Origin: Priestia aryabhattai B8W22
GTDB taxonomy: Bacteria; Bacillota; Bacilli; Bacillales; Bacillaceae_H
Assembly: GCF_000956595.1 (NCBI RefSeq)
Contig: NZ_JYOO01000005.1
Coordinates: 143,460 to 207,459, forward strand
Reading direction: 5' to 3'
Length of the DNA: 64,000 bases
Shown: in pieces, positions 19,170 to 28,486 of the stretch
Numbering within the stretch: the stretch's first letter is position 1
Layout: the number at the start of each line of letters is the position of its first letter
Notes under the pieces: generated by a model
The model's database searches: none
Seen by the model: only the letters and a program-made list of their open reading frames with translations
What the model was told of the DNA's origin: nothing
Made by a program: the position numbers and the translations under genes

Positions 19170-19962
19170 GAACGTGCTCTCTCTTTTCTTCAAGCTTTCG
19201 TTTTTCAACAGGGGCAAATACTTTTAACTTTGCTTGCACAAAGCGAGAATTTTGCCCCGCCTGCAAACCAATAACACCTTCGATAATTACTTCTTTAACA
19301 AAAAGCTCATGCTCCGTTTTACCAGCTAATTTAGCTGCAATTGGCTGAAAAAACAAGTTTGAAAGCAGCGCCCCGTAGAAAGTCGTTAAAAGAGCAATTG
19401 CCATGTTAGGGCCAAGCGATGAAGGGGTATTAAGGCTTTTTAGCATTAGCACTAGTCCAACGAGCGTCCCAATCATTCCCCAAGCAGGGGCATAATCTCC
19501 TGCTTTTTCAAACATACTTCGACCTCTCGTATGTCTTTCTTCTACTGCAGCTATTTCTGCTTCAAGCAGCTCTCGAATCATTTCCGGTTCTACTCCATCA
19601 ATGGCTAGCAAAATACCTTTTTTCACAAATGAATCATCGATTTGTTCAAGCTCTGCCTCTAACGATAGAAGTCCTTCTCGACGTGCTTTTTCCGATAAAT
19701 GTACAAATGTTCCTACAATTTCTTCTACGTTTATTTCTTTCGATTGAAATGCTTGTTTCCCTACTCTTCCCATATTTTTTAATTGCTTTAACGGAAAGCT
19801 CACGCACAGCGTACCAAAAACGCCTCCCAGTACAATTAAAATCGATGGCACATCAATAAAAGCTAAAAAACCGCTCATTCCTCCACTTGAAATAACCCCA
19901 AACACAACCATAGAGATACCAATTAGTATCCCTATAGGGGTGAGCATATCAATTTTTTTCAT
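19159..19962 (-). CDS. motP: Flagellar motor stator protein MotP (MotA-like, Na+ type)
   Basis: The partner of MotS in the stator ring that drives the flagellum. The 267 residues show four membrane spans (about 7-30, 35-52, 150-175, 185-210), a cytoplasmic loop between spans 2 and 3, and the MotA signature [25 protein letters not shown]. As in B. subtilis it lies directly downstream of ccpA (53 bases), so part of its transcription may come from the ccpA promoter. Confidence 0.93.
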   Translation of the reverse strand: MKKIDMLTPIGILIGISMVVFGVISSGGMSGFLAFIDVPSILIVLGGVFGTLCVSFPLKQLKNMGRVGKQAFQSKEINVEEIVGTFVHLSEKARREGLLSLEAELEQIDDSFVKKGILLAIDGVEPEMIRELLEAEIAAVEERHTRGRSMFEKAGDYAPAWGMIGTLVGLVLMLKSLNTPSSLGPNMAIALLTTFYGALLSNLFFQPIAAKLAGKTEHELFVKEVIIEGVIGLQAGQNSRFVQAKLKVFAPVEKRKLEEKREHVREA

Positions 19963-20015
19963 ATTCTATCTCCCCGTGTCTGAACTTTGGATTCGTTCTT
20001 ATTCATTCACAGGTA

Positions 20016-21014
20016 TTATTTTGTTGATTGTCTGAACTCGATGCGGTGAGGAAGCTGTACGATGCTGCTGTCTACCGTTTCTTTGTTCATGTATTTCGTT
20101 AAGAGACGCATCGCTACTGCACCAATATCATACATTGGCTGTACGACAGATGTTAACTGAGGACGAACCATTGTTGAAAGTCTTGTGTTATCAAAACCGA
20201 TAACTTCTAGATCGTTTGGTACATTCAACCCGCGATCTTGTGCCCCGTGAATAACGCCTAATGCCATTTCATCTGTTCCAACGAAAATAGCAGTTGGCTT
20301 TTCAGCTTCTTCTAATAGTTTTTCAACCGCTTCAATACCAGAATCGTACGTGTAGTCTCCTTCTACAATATAAGAATCACGTACAGGCAATCCGCTTTCA
20401 GTAAGAGCACGTTTATACCCTTTTACTTTTTTTGCATGATTGATTGGTTCTTCTAGCGTACCTGAAACGAATGCAATATTTTTATGACCGCTGTCAATTA
20501 GTGATTGCACTGCATCAAAAGCTGCTTGTTCATAATCAATAGTGACGGATGGGATTTGGTTAGTTGATTCGATTGATGCCGCAAGTACAACTGGAACCGG
20601 TGATTTTTTTAACTCTTCTACGTGTTCTTCCGTTACATTCCCACTCATGAAGATGATTCCGTCTACTTGTTTACCAAGCATGTTATTTAAAAGGTGAAGT
20701 TCTTTATCTTGATTTTGATCGGAGTTACTTAAGATGATATTATACTTGTACATTGTTGCAATATCTTCGATTCCACGCGCTAACTCTGCATAGAAAATAT
20801 TTGAAATATCAGGAATGATAACTCCTACTGTTGTTGTTTTTTTACTTGCTAATCCACGCGCTACTGCGTTCGGACGATAGCCTAGTCTTTCAATTGTTTC
20901 TAATACTTTTTTTCTAGTTGATGGTTTTACATTTGGATTTCCGTTTACCACACGAGAAACCGTTGCCATCGACACGCTTGCTTCCCTTGCTACATCATAA
21001 ATTGTTACGTTCAC
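20016..21014 (-). CDS. ccpA: Catabolite control protein A
   Basis: The LacI/GalR-type master regulator of carbon catabolite control, active with HPr-Ser46-P. The 332 residues begin [16 protein letters not shown]; helix-turn-helix and hinge helix lie at about 4-58 (hinge [13 protein letters not shown]), followed by the periplasmic-binding-protein-like core. The sequence agrees with the crystallised B. megaterium CcpA as I remember it. Start GTG 21014 is set by AAGGAGTG 7 bases upstream. Candidate target cre sites lie in this same window at acsA, acuA, the pullulanase gene and the GntP gene. Confidence 0.98.
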   Translation of the reverse strand: MNVTIYDVAREASVSMATVSRVVNGNPNVKPSTRKKVLETIERLGYRPNAVARGLASKKTTTVGVIIPDISNIFYAELARGIEDIATMYKYNIILSNSDQNQDKELHLLNNMLGKQVDGIIFMSGNVTEEHVEELKKSPVPVVLAASIESTNQIPSVTIDYEQAAFDAVQSLIDSGHKNIAFVSGTLEEPINHAKKVKGYKRALTESGLPVRDSYIVEGDYTYDSGIEAVEKLLEEAEKPTAIFVGTDEMALGVIHGAQDRGLNVPNDLEVIGFDNTRLSTMVRPQLTSVVQPMYDIGAVAMRLLTKYMNKETVDSSIVQLPHRIEFRQSTK

Positions 21015-21573
21015 AACAAACACTCCTTATCGAAAAACATTTCGTTTATTTTATCCTTATTTCATTTCTTGTATTTACGTATATAAATCCATCTTCCTTT
21101 ATAGAATGGCTATTTCTAGCTCCTTCACTCTTACATACAGCTTAGATACCCTGTATGCATCTAAATCATTCCTGTTATGCCCTTATTATTACGTGTGCAA
21201 AGACAATTTTACCAGTTTATATGTAACAATGTAAAAGACGGTGTATAGTAAGTAAATAAAAAAAGTGAATCGCGAATTTATATCATATGCAATCACAGAA
21301 TGATAGCGAATATCTGTAACTACTATACGATACTATGTGCTTCATCGCAACGTATTTACCGACTTTTTCCGACAAGTTTCACGAGAATTTCATAAATTCT
21401 TGTTTTTTGGATTTGCACTTATTCTTTCCTATTTTGACAAAAGTTATCGACTGTTTTCAAAATACGTGATAATTTCGCTTATCTTTATTATAACGAAAGG
21501 CAAACAAGCTTGAAACCATTAAGTGCCTCAAACTTGTCATAAAAGTATACGAATTTTTCATTTTTACGTTTTT
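21015..21573 (-). other. AT-rich intergenic region upstream of ccpA
   Basis: About 560 bases without a supportable gene. A weak leftward promoter candidate is TTTACA (21230-21235), 18-base spacer, TAAAAT (21206-21211), which would give ccpA a leader of about 185 nt. An imperfect inverted repeat near 21507-21540 could end aroA transcription, but it lacks a good T run. A TTGACA at 21434 on the plus strand has no matching -10. Confidence 0.4.
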
Positions 21574-22650
21574 TTATAAATTTAAGTTACATATAGGCTT
21601 TAGCTGCTTCATAAATTCTGTAAATTGCGGAATATCCATTTGCTGAGCTGAGTCAGAAAGTGCTACCGCAGGATCTGGATGAACTTCTGCCATAATTCCA
21701 TCCGCACCAATGGCAAGAGCCGCTTTAGCCGTTGGAACAAGTAAATCTCGTCTTCCTGTTGAATGCGTCACGTCAACTAAAACAGGTAAATGAGTTTCTT
21801 GTTTTAAAATGGGAACGGCTGAAATATCCAGCGTATTTCGCGTTGCTCGCTCATACGTACGAATTCCTCGTTCACACAAAATCAGCTGATCATTTCCTTG
21901 TGACACAATGTATTCAGCAGCATTAATAAACTCATCAATCGTAGCGGCTAAGCCTCGCTTTAATAAGACAGGCTTTTTCACCGCACCCGCTTCTTTTAAC
22001 AGCTCAAAATTTTGCATATTACGAGCACCAATTTGAATCACATCTACGTATTCCACAGCTGTTTCAATATCAGCGGGGTCGACAATTTCACTAATAACGG
22101 CTAAATCATATTCGTCAGCTACTCTTTTTAAAATGTGCAGTCCTTCTAAGCCAAGGCCTTGAAAATCATAAGGAGATGTTCTTGGCTTATAGGCTCCCCC
22201 TCTAAGCATCCGCACGCCCTGCTGCTTCACGGCTTTTGCTACGGCTGCTACTTGCTCATAGCTTTCAACGGAACAAGGTCCTGCTACAAAACGCTGAAGT
22301 CCGTCACCAATTGTTTCTCCTTTTACCGTAACGATTGTATTTTCCGGCTTCTTTTTACGGGATACAAGAAGTGCTTTACGATGATCATCTTCTTGAAGCT
22401 CTAAATGAGCTTTGAAAATCTCTTTGAAAATATGTTGAAGCGTCGACGTTTGAAACGGTCCTTCGTTTTTGCTCAAAATGGAGTCAAGCATTGCTCGTTC
22501 ACGAACAGGGTCAAAGCGTTTGGTTGACTGCATTCCTTTTAACTTTCCTATTTCTTGAACAAGCTCTCCTCGCTCATTAATAAGCTTTAACAGTTTCATA
22601 TTTACTTCGTCAATTTGAGATCGCAAATGCTGAAGATCTGAATTCGTCAT
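21574..22650 (-). CDS. aroA: Bifunctional chorismate mutase / DAHP synthase (AroA(G))
   Basis: Catalyses the first committed step of aromatic amino acid synthesis and carries a fused AroQ-type chorismate mutase that acts as its prephenate/chorismate-sensing regulatory domain. Residues 1-90 are the helical mutase ([22 protein letters not shown]); 120-358 are the KDO8P-type DAHP synthase barrel ([27 protein letters not shown]). Length 358 equals the Bacillus fusion. ATG 22650 is chosen over the in-frame upstream start at 22668 because GGGTGGACGTAC precedes it. Confidence 0.94.
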   Translation of the reverse strand: MTNSDLQHLRSQIDEVNMKLLKLINERGELVQEIGKLKGMQSTKRFDPVRERAMLDSILSKNEGPFQTSTLQHIFKEIFKAHLELQEDDHRKALLVSRKKKPENTIVTVKGETIGDGLQRFVAGPCSVESYEQVAAVAKAVKQQGVRMLRGGAYKPRTSPYDFQGLGLEGLHILKRVADEYDLAVISEIVDPADIETAVEYVDVIQIGARNMQNFELLKEAGAVKKPVLLKRGLAATIDEFINAAEYIVSQGNDQLILCERGIRTYERATRNTLDISAVPILKQETHLPVLVDVTHSTGRRDLLVPTAKAALAIGADGIMAEVHPDPAVALSDSAQQMDIPQFTEFMKQLKPICNLNL

Positions 22651-22804
22651 GTACGTCCACCCTTTCACTGATTTTAAAAAATCTGTTTAGCAGGGTTACT
22701 ACATAAGATGATAGATGATGGAGGATATATGTAAGAGGCTTCTCTGCTTTTATGTGCTAAACTACATCTATTGTACGAAAAAGCGGATGAAACCGCAATC
22801 AGCA

Positions 22805-22874
22805 TAATAAAAAAAACCGAACGATTAATCGTTCGGATCTTCCTTCACCTAAACTGCTTTTGTCACAGCCTCTT
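22805..22874 (-). repeat. Dispersed repeat copy B (right end only)
   Basis: It contains a hairpin CCGAACGATT/AATCGTTCGG (22817-22836), preceded by A8 (T8 on the minus strand), and the conserved box TTTTGTCACAGCCTCT (22858-22873). The sequence from the hairpin to the box is nearly the same as in copy D (54568-54626). It lies 5 bases after the ytxJ stop codon and looks like the ytxJ terminator. No left end is recognisable upstream. Confidence 0.8.
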
Positions 22875-22878
22875 TCAA

Positions 22879-23202
22879 TTAATGAGCTACTTTTTTCGCT
22901 AATTCGTCTTCGTTAATGTTCCAGTGAGAAGCATGCCACTTCACTTTTCCATCTTCAAACAGAAGCGCTTGAGGTGATTCATGCTTCACTTCATACGTCT
23001 CAGAGATATAGTTAGATACATCTCGTGAATCTTGCACATGAAGATAATAAGAAGGAATGTCTTCATGACTAGAAGCAAACGCTGAAAATGCCTCATGACC
23101 AGCTGCACTAATTGGACACGTTGTGCTGTGCTTTAAAAATAAAAAGCGATTGTTTTCCTTTACAATTTGTTCGAACTCTTCAACTGTTGAAATTTTTTTC
23201 AT
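22879..23202 (-). CDS. ytxJ: YtxJ, bacillithiol-system monothiol redox protein
   Basis: A thioredoxin-fold protein with a single-cysteine CPIS motif (HSTTCPISAAGHEAF) near residue 29, used in bacillithiol-linked dethiolation. The 107 residues start at ATG 23202, behind AAAGGGTG; the open frame upstream has no ribosome site. In B. subtilis it belongs to the stress-induced ytxGHJ operon. Here ytxJ is separated from ytxGH by about 400 bases and a terminator, so it must have its own promoter. Confidence 0.88.
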   Translation of the reverse strand: MKKISTVEEFEQIVKENNRFLFLKHSTTCPISAAGHEAFSAFASSHEDIPSYYLHVQDSRDVSNYISETYEVKHESPQALLFEDGKVKWHASHWNINEDELAKKVAH

Positions 23203-23600
23203 TTTTTTCACCCTTTCTGTACTTACTCTTAAGTTTACATGGTTTGACCGTTTCCATACAAAAAGAGTGCTCAGCTTTATGTATGATGCTAATAAATTCA
23301 TTTATAAAATGGAGTTTTTTTCAGCATAGAAAGAAAAGAACTTGATAAAGGCAAAGATTGTGAACCAACCTCTTCTTCCGTATAGGCAAACGTCATACTA
23401 AGACTTTTTTATATTAAACATAATCTCTCCTTTTCATTTACTGACTATATCATTATAAAAATATGTTCCATTTTTTTACACCAGCCTTTTTGCTCAAATT
23501 AAAGTTCCTATGATAAAACTAGCATTTACTTGCTTTTACCCAGCCTAAGTTACATACAAAAAAGCGTTCACCCTATAGGGTAAACGCTTTTGATTCTTTA
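23203..23600 (-). other. Intergenic region between ytxH and ytxJ
   Basis: About 400 AT-rich bases. The ytxH terminator is at 23559-23592. A weak leftward promoter-like pair TTGTAT/TGTAAA lies near 23230-23265. A degenerate CTTTTACCCAGCCTAAG at 23533-23549 resembles the conserved box of the dispersed repeat but lacks its hairpin. No ORF is credible. Confidence 0.35.
23559..23592 (-). terminator. Terminator of ytxGH
   Basis: AAAAGCGTT(C/T)ACCCTATAGGGTAAACGCTTTT forms a long stem, with T6 following on the minus strand. It lies 9 bases after the ytxH stop. Confidence 0.85.
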
Positions 23601-24056
23601 TTATGGTCGTGGCACTGTGCTTTCCACTTCATCTAATGCTTTTTGAGCTTCTGTTAGCTTCTGCTGAACGTCTTCGTTGCTTTGAGACTCCACTTCATCA
23701 GCAAGCACTTCTAAGCTAGTTGGAGGTAATGCTTCGTGTTCAGGATCTACTTTACGGAAGTTTTTCACTTTGTCCACTACTTGTGAAGATTGCTCAGACA
23801 GTGTTTGTGATAAACCAGCCGTTTTTTCTTTTGCCGTTTGAGCAAACCCTTGTCCTTTTTCAACAGCGCTGTTTTTCGCTTGCTCCGTTTTTAAACGAAC
23901 GTAAGCTGCCTGCTCATTCAAATCGGAACGGAACTCTTTACCTGATTTTGGAGCAAGTAGTAATGCCGTTGCAGCTCCTACAACTCCTCCAATCACTGTT
24001 CCTACTAAAAAGCCTTTATTTGAAGTGTTGTTTGGTTTATTCGGTTTGTTTGACAT
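23601..24056 (-). CDS. ytxH: YtxH-domain general stress protein
   Basis: A 151-residue protein with a polar N-terminus and one glycine/alanine-rich membrane segment (GFLVGTVIGGVVGAATALLLAP, about 15-36) followed by KSGKEFR, the typical YtxH-domain signature. The rest is a charged, partly coiled C-terminal region. Function is unknown; the B. subtilis counterpart is SigB/SigH-controlled. It lies 27 bases after ytxG, and both are likely read from the SigB-like promoter at 24612-24637. Confidence 0.88.
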   Translation of the reverse strand: MSNKPNKPNNTSNKGFLVGTVIGGVVGAATALLLAPKSGKEFRSDLNEQAAYVRLKTEQAKNSAVEKGQGFAQTAKEKTAGLSQTLSEQSSQVVDKVKNFRKVDPEHEALPPTSLEVLADEVESQSNEDVQQKLTEAQKALDEVESTVPRP

Positions 24057-24083
24057 ATGCGTCTCCTCCTTTAAAGTTCATCC

Positions 24084-24569
24084 TTATGAAAATGAGCGTG
24101 AGCGTTGAACCGCTTTTTCTTTTACTTCAACAGGTACAGGCTCTGCATCAACTTTTTTCTGTTTTCTTAATTTTATACGTTCCCATACGTCTAATGCAAC
24201 ATTGCTCCACTGAACGACTTGAGCAACAGTTTCTTTATTTTCTTCTACTTTCTCTGAAACGCTTGATGATACGCTTTTAATAGACTTATTTAAGTCTTGG
24301 ATTGAGTCACCTACGCCTTTAACGGAATCCACCACTGTGTTCAGCGCTTCAGATTTACGCTGAATATCTTCAGCTAACAGATTAGTCTTATGTAAAAGTG
24401 CAGTTGTTTCAGCTGTGATTCCTGTCATTTGCTTTTCTACACCATCTAAAGTACCTGCCACTGAATTTAATGTGTGCTGAACGGATTTCAATGTTTTGGA
24501 CACGGAAACCACCAGGTAAAAAATCGCAATGGCAACAATAGCAGCGCTTAAATAAAGAATAATAACCAT
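24084..24569 (-). CDS. ytxG: YtxG, DUF948 membrane-anchored stress protein
   Basis: The 161 residues start with a membrane anchor (VIILYLSAAIVAIAIFYLVVSVS) and continue with a long helical region (VQHTLNSVAGTLDGVEKQM, then SVKGVGDSIQDLNKSIKSVSSSVSEK), the DUF948 arrangement that resembles methyl-accepting or septation coiled-coil proteins. The end is basic. It is the first gene of ytxGH. Function is unknown beyond general stress induction in B. subtilis. Confidence 0.88.
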   Translation of the reverse strand: MVIILYLSAAIVAIAIFYLVVSVSKTLKSVQHTLNSVAGTLDGVEKQMTGITAETTALLHKTNLLAEDIQRKSEALNTVVDSVKGVGDSIQDLNKSIKSVSSSVSEKVEENKETVAQVVQWSNVALDVWERIKLRKQKKVDAEPVPVEVKEKAVQRSRSFS

Positions 24570-24611
24570 CTGTGCAAGGCACCTCCTATTTTCATCTCTT
24601 GTTATAACTAC

Positions 24612-24637
24612 TTTCCCAATTTTATAAACAATTAAAC
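24612..24637 (-). promoter_or_regulatory. Probable SigB promoter of ytxGH
   Basis: On the minus strand GTTTAA (24632-24637), a 14-base spacer and GGGAAA (24612-24617) match the general stress SigB consensus (GTTTAA, N12-15, GGGWAW). It lies about 43 bases before the ytxG ATG. The same operon is SigB-dependent in B. subtilis. Confidence 0.8.
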
Positions 24638-24849
24638 CTTCTATTCCCTATAGACTCTTTAACTTTACCATATTCTCTCTGCTTTTATTCATAAAAAGGG
24701 AAGATTGCTACATTATTTCGCGATATATGAGTTATTTCCCTTCCTAAAGAAAAAAAGGATTTTAAAGCATAAAAACAAACAAAATAAGCTCAGTGGGGTA
24801 CAATAGAAAGTGAATCACCAATCATTGTTATTTTAAGGAGGCACTATTT

Positions 24850-25965
24850 ATGAAAGACCCTAGAATTGCAACATTAGCTAAAAATTTAATTAATTATTCT
24901 GTTCGCCTTCAAAAAGGAGAAAAAGTATTAATCGAAAACTTTGGACTTCAGCGCGAACTTGTGACAGCACTTGTAGATGAAGCGTACAAGGCCGGTGGCT
25001 ATCCGTTTGTACTGCTAAAAGATCATTCGGTAGACCGAGCTCTTTTAAACGGTGCACAAGAAGAGCAGTTCAATATGATGGCAGACTTCGAAGCAAATGT
25101 GATGAAAGAAATGGATGCTTATATTGGCTTGCGTTCTGGTTCAAACATTTTTGAACAATCAGACGTTCCGGCAGATAAAATGAAAATCCAAGGGAATACG
25201 ATCGGTAAAAAAGTACATAGAGAAATTCGCGTTCCAAAAACAAAATGGGTCGTTCTTCGCTATCCAAACGATTCAATGGCGCAGCTTGCTAAAATGAGTA
25301 CAGAAGCATTTGAAGATTTTTACTTTGATGTATGTAACTTAGACTATGGCAAAATGAGCAAAGCGATGGATGCTTTAGTTGAGCTCATGAACCGTACGGA
25401 CAAAGTGCGTTTAACAGGTGAGAATACGGACTTAACGTTCTCTATTAAAGATATTCCTGCAGTGAAATGTGCCGGAGAAATGAATATTCCGGATGGTGAA
25501 GTATACACGGCTCCTGTCCGTGATTCTGTAAACGGAACAATTTCTTACAACACTCCTTCTAACTATCAAGGCTTTACGTTTGAGAATGTATCCTTAACAT
25601 TTAAAAACGGTAAGATTGTTGAAGCAACCGCTAATGATACAGAACGCATCAACGGCATTTTTGATACGGATGAAGGCGCTCGTTTTGTTGGCGAATTTGC
25701 GATTGGTGTAAATCCGTATATTCAACATCCAATGCAAGACATTTTATTTGATGAAAAAATTGACGGAAGCTTCCACTTCACTCCTGGCGAGTGCTACGAA
25801 GATGCGTATAATGGAAACAAGTCAAATATTCACTGGGACATGGTGATGATTCAGCGCCCAGAATACGGCGGCGGCGAGATTTATTTCGATGACGTGTTGA
25901 TTCGTAAAGACGGGCTATTTGTCATTGAGGAATTAAAAGCGTTAAATCCTGAAAATTTAAAATGA
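24850..25965 (+). CDS. ampS: M29 family aminopeptidase (AmpS-type)
   Basis: A cobalt/zinc metallo-aminopeptidase that removes N-terminal residues. The 371 residues fit family M29 (thermophilic aminopeptidase/AmpS), with conserved stretches LTGENTDLTFSI, GEVYTAPVRDSVNG (metal-binding Glu), NDTERIN, FAIGVNPYI and the HWDMVM block carrying the ligands His and Asp. The start follows AAGGAGGCAC. A TACAAT -10 lies near 24798. It is rightward, between leftward ytxG and murC; I do not recall an M29 gene at this place in B. subtilis. Confidence 0.88.
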   Translation: MKDPRIATLAKNLINYSVRLQKGEKVLIENFGLQRELVTALVDEAYKAGGYPFVLLKDHSVDRALLNGAQEEQFNMMADFEANVMKEMDAYIGLRSGSNIFEQSDVPADKMKIQGNTIGKKVHREIRVPKTKWVVLRYPNDSMAQLAKMSTEAFEDFYFDVCNLDYGKMSKAMDALVELMNRTDKVRLTGENTDLTFSIKDIPAVKCAGEMNIPDGEVYTAPVRDSVNGTISYNTPSNYQGFTFENVSLTFKNGKIVEATANDTERINGIFDTDEGARFVGEFAIGVNPYIQHPMQDILFDEKIDGSFHFTPGECYEDAYNGNKSNIHWDMVMIQRPEYGGGEIYFDDVLIRKDGLFVIEELKALNPENLK

Positions 25966-25976
25966 GTTTTGAAATA

Positions 25977-26008
25977 AAAAAAGGCACTCAAGAGAGTGCC
26001 TTTTTTTT
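25977..26008. terminator. Bidirectional terminator, ampS/murC
   Basis: AAAAAAAGGCACTC-AAGA-GAGTGCCTTTTTTT is a perfect hairpin with A and T runs, between convergent genes; its right edge touches the murC stop codon. Confidence 0.95.
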
Positions 26009-27308
26009 ATGATACGGTCTGCTGATATAGTTTTTCAAACTTTTGAATGTCTCCAGCACCCATAAATACTAATACAGCTTCATTATGGTCTTTTAACGAT
26101 TCAATTGTTTCTTCATTAATTAATTCAGCTCCGCTGATTTTGCTTCGTAAATCTTCAATTGATAATTTACCTTGGTGCTCACGAGCTGATCCAAAAATGT
26201 CACATAGATATACTTTATCAGCGTGCTGTAAGCTTGCTGCAAAGTCCTCTAAGAACGTTTGTGTACGCGTAAACGTATGCGGTTGGAAAACAGCCACAAC
26301 TTCACGGTTTGGATACTTTTGACGGGCAGCTGAAATCGTTGCATTAATTTCCGTTGGATGGTGTGCATAATCATCGATTAGCACTTGTTTGCCAACGTTC
26401 TTTTCACTGAAACGACGCTTTACACCTTGATATGTTTTAAAACGCTCTTGCAGCACAGCAACATCAATTTCTTCATAATGACAAAGTGCAATAACAGAAA
26501 GTGCATTTAAGATGTTATGGTCGCCATACCCTGGAATTTCAAATGATGCGTGGAATGTATTACGAACGAACACATCAAATGTTGTGCCTGTTGTGCTTTT
26601 TACGATATTACGTGCTTGGAAATCATTTTCTTCGCCTAATCCGTAATAAAGAACAGGTACCTTCGCTTGAATTTGCTGCAGATGTTCATCGTCACCACAG
26701 GCAATAATTCCTTTTTTGACTTGAAGTGCCATCTCTTGGAACGCGCTGAATACATCATCGATATTGGCAAAATAATCAGGGTGATCAAAATCAATATTCG
26801 TCATAATTGCATAGTCTGGCGTATAAGATAAGAAGTGGCGGCGATACTCACATGCCTCAAACGCAAAATACTTGCTGTCTTTTACACCTTTACCCGTACC
26901 GTCTCCAATTAAATATGAAGTAGGTTCAGCTCCTTGAATCACATGCGCTAACATACCCGTTGTGGATGTTTTTCCGTGTGCTCCTGTTACGGCTACACTC
27001 GTATACTGTTTCATAAAGTCACCTAAGAAACGGTGATAGCGTACAAGCGTGACTCCTTCTTTTGAAGCAGCTTCTGCAATTTCTTCATGCGTATCAGGAA
27101 AAGCATTTCCTGCGATTACAGTCATGCCGTCTTTAATATTATTTTTATCAAATGGTAAAACAGGAATTCCCTGCTGTTCTAGTGCTTTTTGCGTAAAAAT
27201 TTCTTTTTCAATATCCGATCCTTGAACTTGAAAGCCCATATCGTTTAGGATTTGCGCAAGCGCACTCATTCCTGTTCCTTTAATACCTACAAAATGGTAA
27301 ACTGTCAT
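26007..27308 (-). CDS. murC: UDP-N-acetylmuramate-L-alanine ligase MurC
   Basis: Adds L-alanine to UDP-MurNAc, the first amino acid step of the peptidoglycan stem. The 433 residues have the Rossmann-like N-terminus ([15 protein letters not shown]), the ATP-binding P-loop [10 protein letters not shown] near 105-114, and the Mur ligase central and C-terminal domains ([19 protein letters not shown]). ATG 27308 is chosen because GGAGG precedes it; the in-frame upstream start at 27326 overlaps that site. Confidence 0.97.
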   Translation of the reverse strand: MTVYHFVGIKGTGMSALAQILNDMGFQVQGSDIEKEIFTQKALEQQGIPVLPFDKNNIKDGMTVIAGNAFPDTHEEIAEAASKEGVTLVRYHRFLGDFMKQYTSVAVTGAHGKTSTTGMLAHVIQGAEPTSYLIGDGTGKGVKDSKYFAFEACEYRRHFLSYTPDYAIMTNIDFDHPDYFANIDDVFSAFQEMALQVKKGIIACGDDEHLQQIQAKVPVLYYGLGEENDFQARNIVKSTTGTTFDVFVRNTFHASFEIPGYGDHNILNALSVIALCHYEEIDVAVLQERFKTYQGVKRRFSEKNVGKQVLIDDYAHHPTEINATISAARQKYPNREVVAVFQPHTFTRTQTFLEDFAASLQHADKVYLCDIFGSAREHQGKLSIEDLRSKISGAELINEETIESLKDHNEAVLVFMGAGDIQKFEKLYQQTVS

Positions 27309-27493
27309 ATAAAGAACCTCCAACATTCGTCTATCTGTAAGACAGTATATGACGGTTATCTAGAATTGCTCTTACAAACGTATATAAATGTCGTTTGATT
27401 GCTGATTTCACGATAACATTCGTACATTATATCACTTCTTATAACATAACTCCATGACTCCATTTCTACTCTCTTCCCTTGCGAAACGGCCTT

Positions 27494-28147
27494 TTATTTT
27501 GGCTTCATCACATAGTATATAGCCTGCTGTTTTAAAAATGAGCGCCATGTCATTGCATTTTTTTTGTTATTATATTGCGTTACTAACTGTTCAATGCGTT
27601 GTTTATGTCCTAAAAAGAAAGAGTCAATTAACACGTCATATCCGATTGATTTTATTTTTCGAATCCAAATTACTTGTTGTTCCTCTAAATTTGCAAATCT
27701 TCCTCTTACATCTTTGATGATAACCTGCTCATTTGTCAATGGGGTATATCCTTTTAAGAAAAACGAATTAGGTACTTTAGACACAATAATTGGCTCTAGT
27801 ACACTCGTCAAAAAAAAGGCTCCTTGAATCAAAAACGACTCTGTTTTCTGCTTCGCCTGATCAGCTAAAAAAAGCTGCAGCAGGGTTTTCCCCTGGATGG
27901 TTACATATTCAAATGCAAACCACTGAAAAAATAATTGTTCATGGGAATCAGACAGAGGCGCCTCATGAGGCAAGTTTACTAACTCTTTAAATAGATGTGA
28001 AGCCCGCACTTTTTCTCGTATATTCGTATAGCGGTTCACAAAAAAGAAATATTGATTGTAAAAGTCGCAAATAGCATTATCAGACTGAAGCTGCTTTTGT
28101 TCACGAATTTCATTAAAGTTAATCAGTTCATGATTTTCTTCTGTCAT
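27494..28147 (-). CDS. Conserved-looking protein of unknown function between murC and sftA
   Basis: I do not recognise this 217-residue protein. It has no signal peptide, membrane span or clear catalytic motif. It is rich in Phe, Gln and aromatic residues, with several amphipathic helical stretches (ICDFYNQYFFFVNRYTNIR; SDSHEQLFFQWFAFEYV). A middle segment VIIKDVRGRFANLEEQQVIWIRKI looks like a beta-rich core, as in proteins with an SH3-like or NTF2-like fold, but this is only an impression. It starts 339 bases after sftA and is separated from it by a terminator-like hairpin at 28383-28463. Confidence 0.75.
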   Translation of the reverse strand: MTEENHELINFNEIREQKQLQSDNAICDFYNQYFFFVNRYTNIREKVRASHLFKELVNLPHEAPLSDSHEQLFFQWFAFEYVTIQGKTLLQLFLADQAKQKTESFLIQGAFFLTSVLEPIIVSKVPNSFFLKGYTPLTNEQVIIKDVRGRFANLEEQQVIWIRKIKSIGYDVLIDSFFLGHKQRIEQLVTQYNNKKNAMTWRSFLKQQAIYYVMKPK

Positions 28148-28486
28148 TACTCTTCACTCGTACTCTAATTATTTTGATTTGTCCTCTTTAAACGCCTTCA
28201 GCTCATATGTTTCTGCTGGTGAGAAATGATAGCAAACTATCACATGCTAAAAAAGCAAAACACACATTATCCTTACATATAGTAAATCATTTTACTAGTT
28301 CTGACAAACCTTTTCCTTTTTTTCCTGATGTATTTCTTCCAAAATCTCTACTCAAATTCTGTATAAACGAACTTAAAGCAGGAAAAAAGAGGCGATGGAT
28401 ACAGTGACAGAGCGTTAGCTCACATAAAGCTGTATCCTGCTGATCTTGCATAGCCTCTTTTTTTAACCTACATGCAGAAAAACAGC
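28148..28486 (-). other. Intergenic region between sftA and the unknown gene
   Basis: About 340 bases with no credible ORF. It carries the long hairpin at 28383-28463 near the sftA stop. The remainder is AT-rich and probably contains the promoter of the downstream gene; no strong -35/-10 pair stands out. Confidence 0.4.
28383..28463. terminator. Long terminator-like hairpin downstream of sftA
   Basis: Outer arms AAAAAAGAGGC (28383-28393) and GCCTCTTTTTT (28453-28463) and inner arms GGATACAG (28397-28404) and CTGTATCC (28430-28437) enclose an imperfect loop. A/T runs on both edges make it suitable as a terminator on either strand. The 80-base size is unusual. Confidence 0.65.

Noticed and set aside
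23533..23549. CTTTTACCCAGCCTAAG, similar to the conserved box of the dispersed repeat
   Set aside because: No hairpin or A-run of the repeat lies beside it and the end is altered; it may be a relic but cannot be separated from chance.
23720..24280. 186-codon plus-strand frame opposite ytxH and ytxG
   Set aside because: Both genes on the minus strand are well supported and conserved; the opposite frame has no ribosome site.
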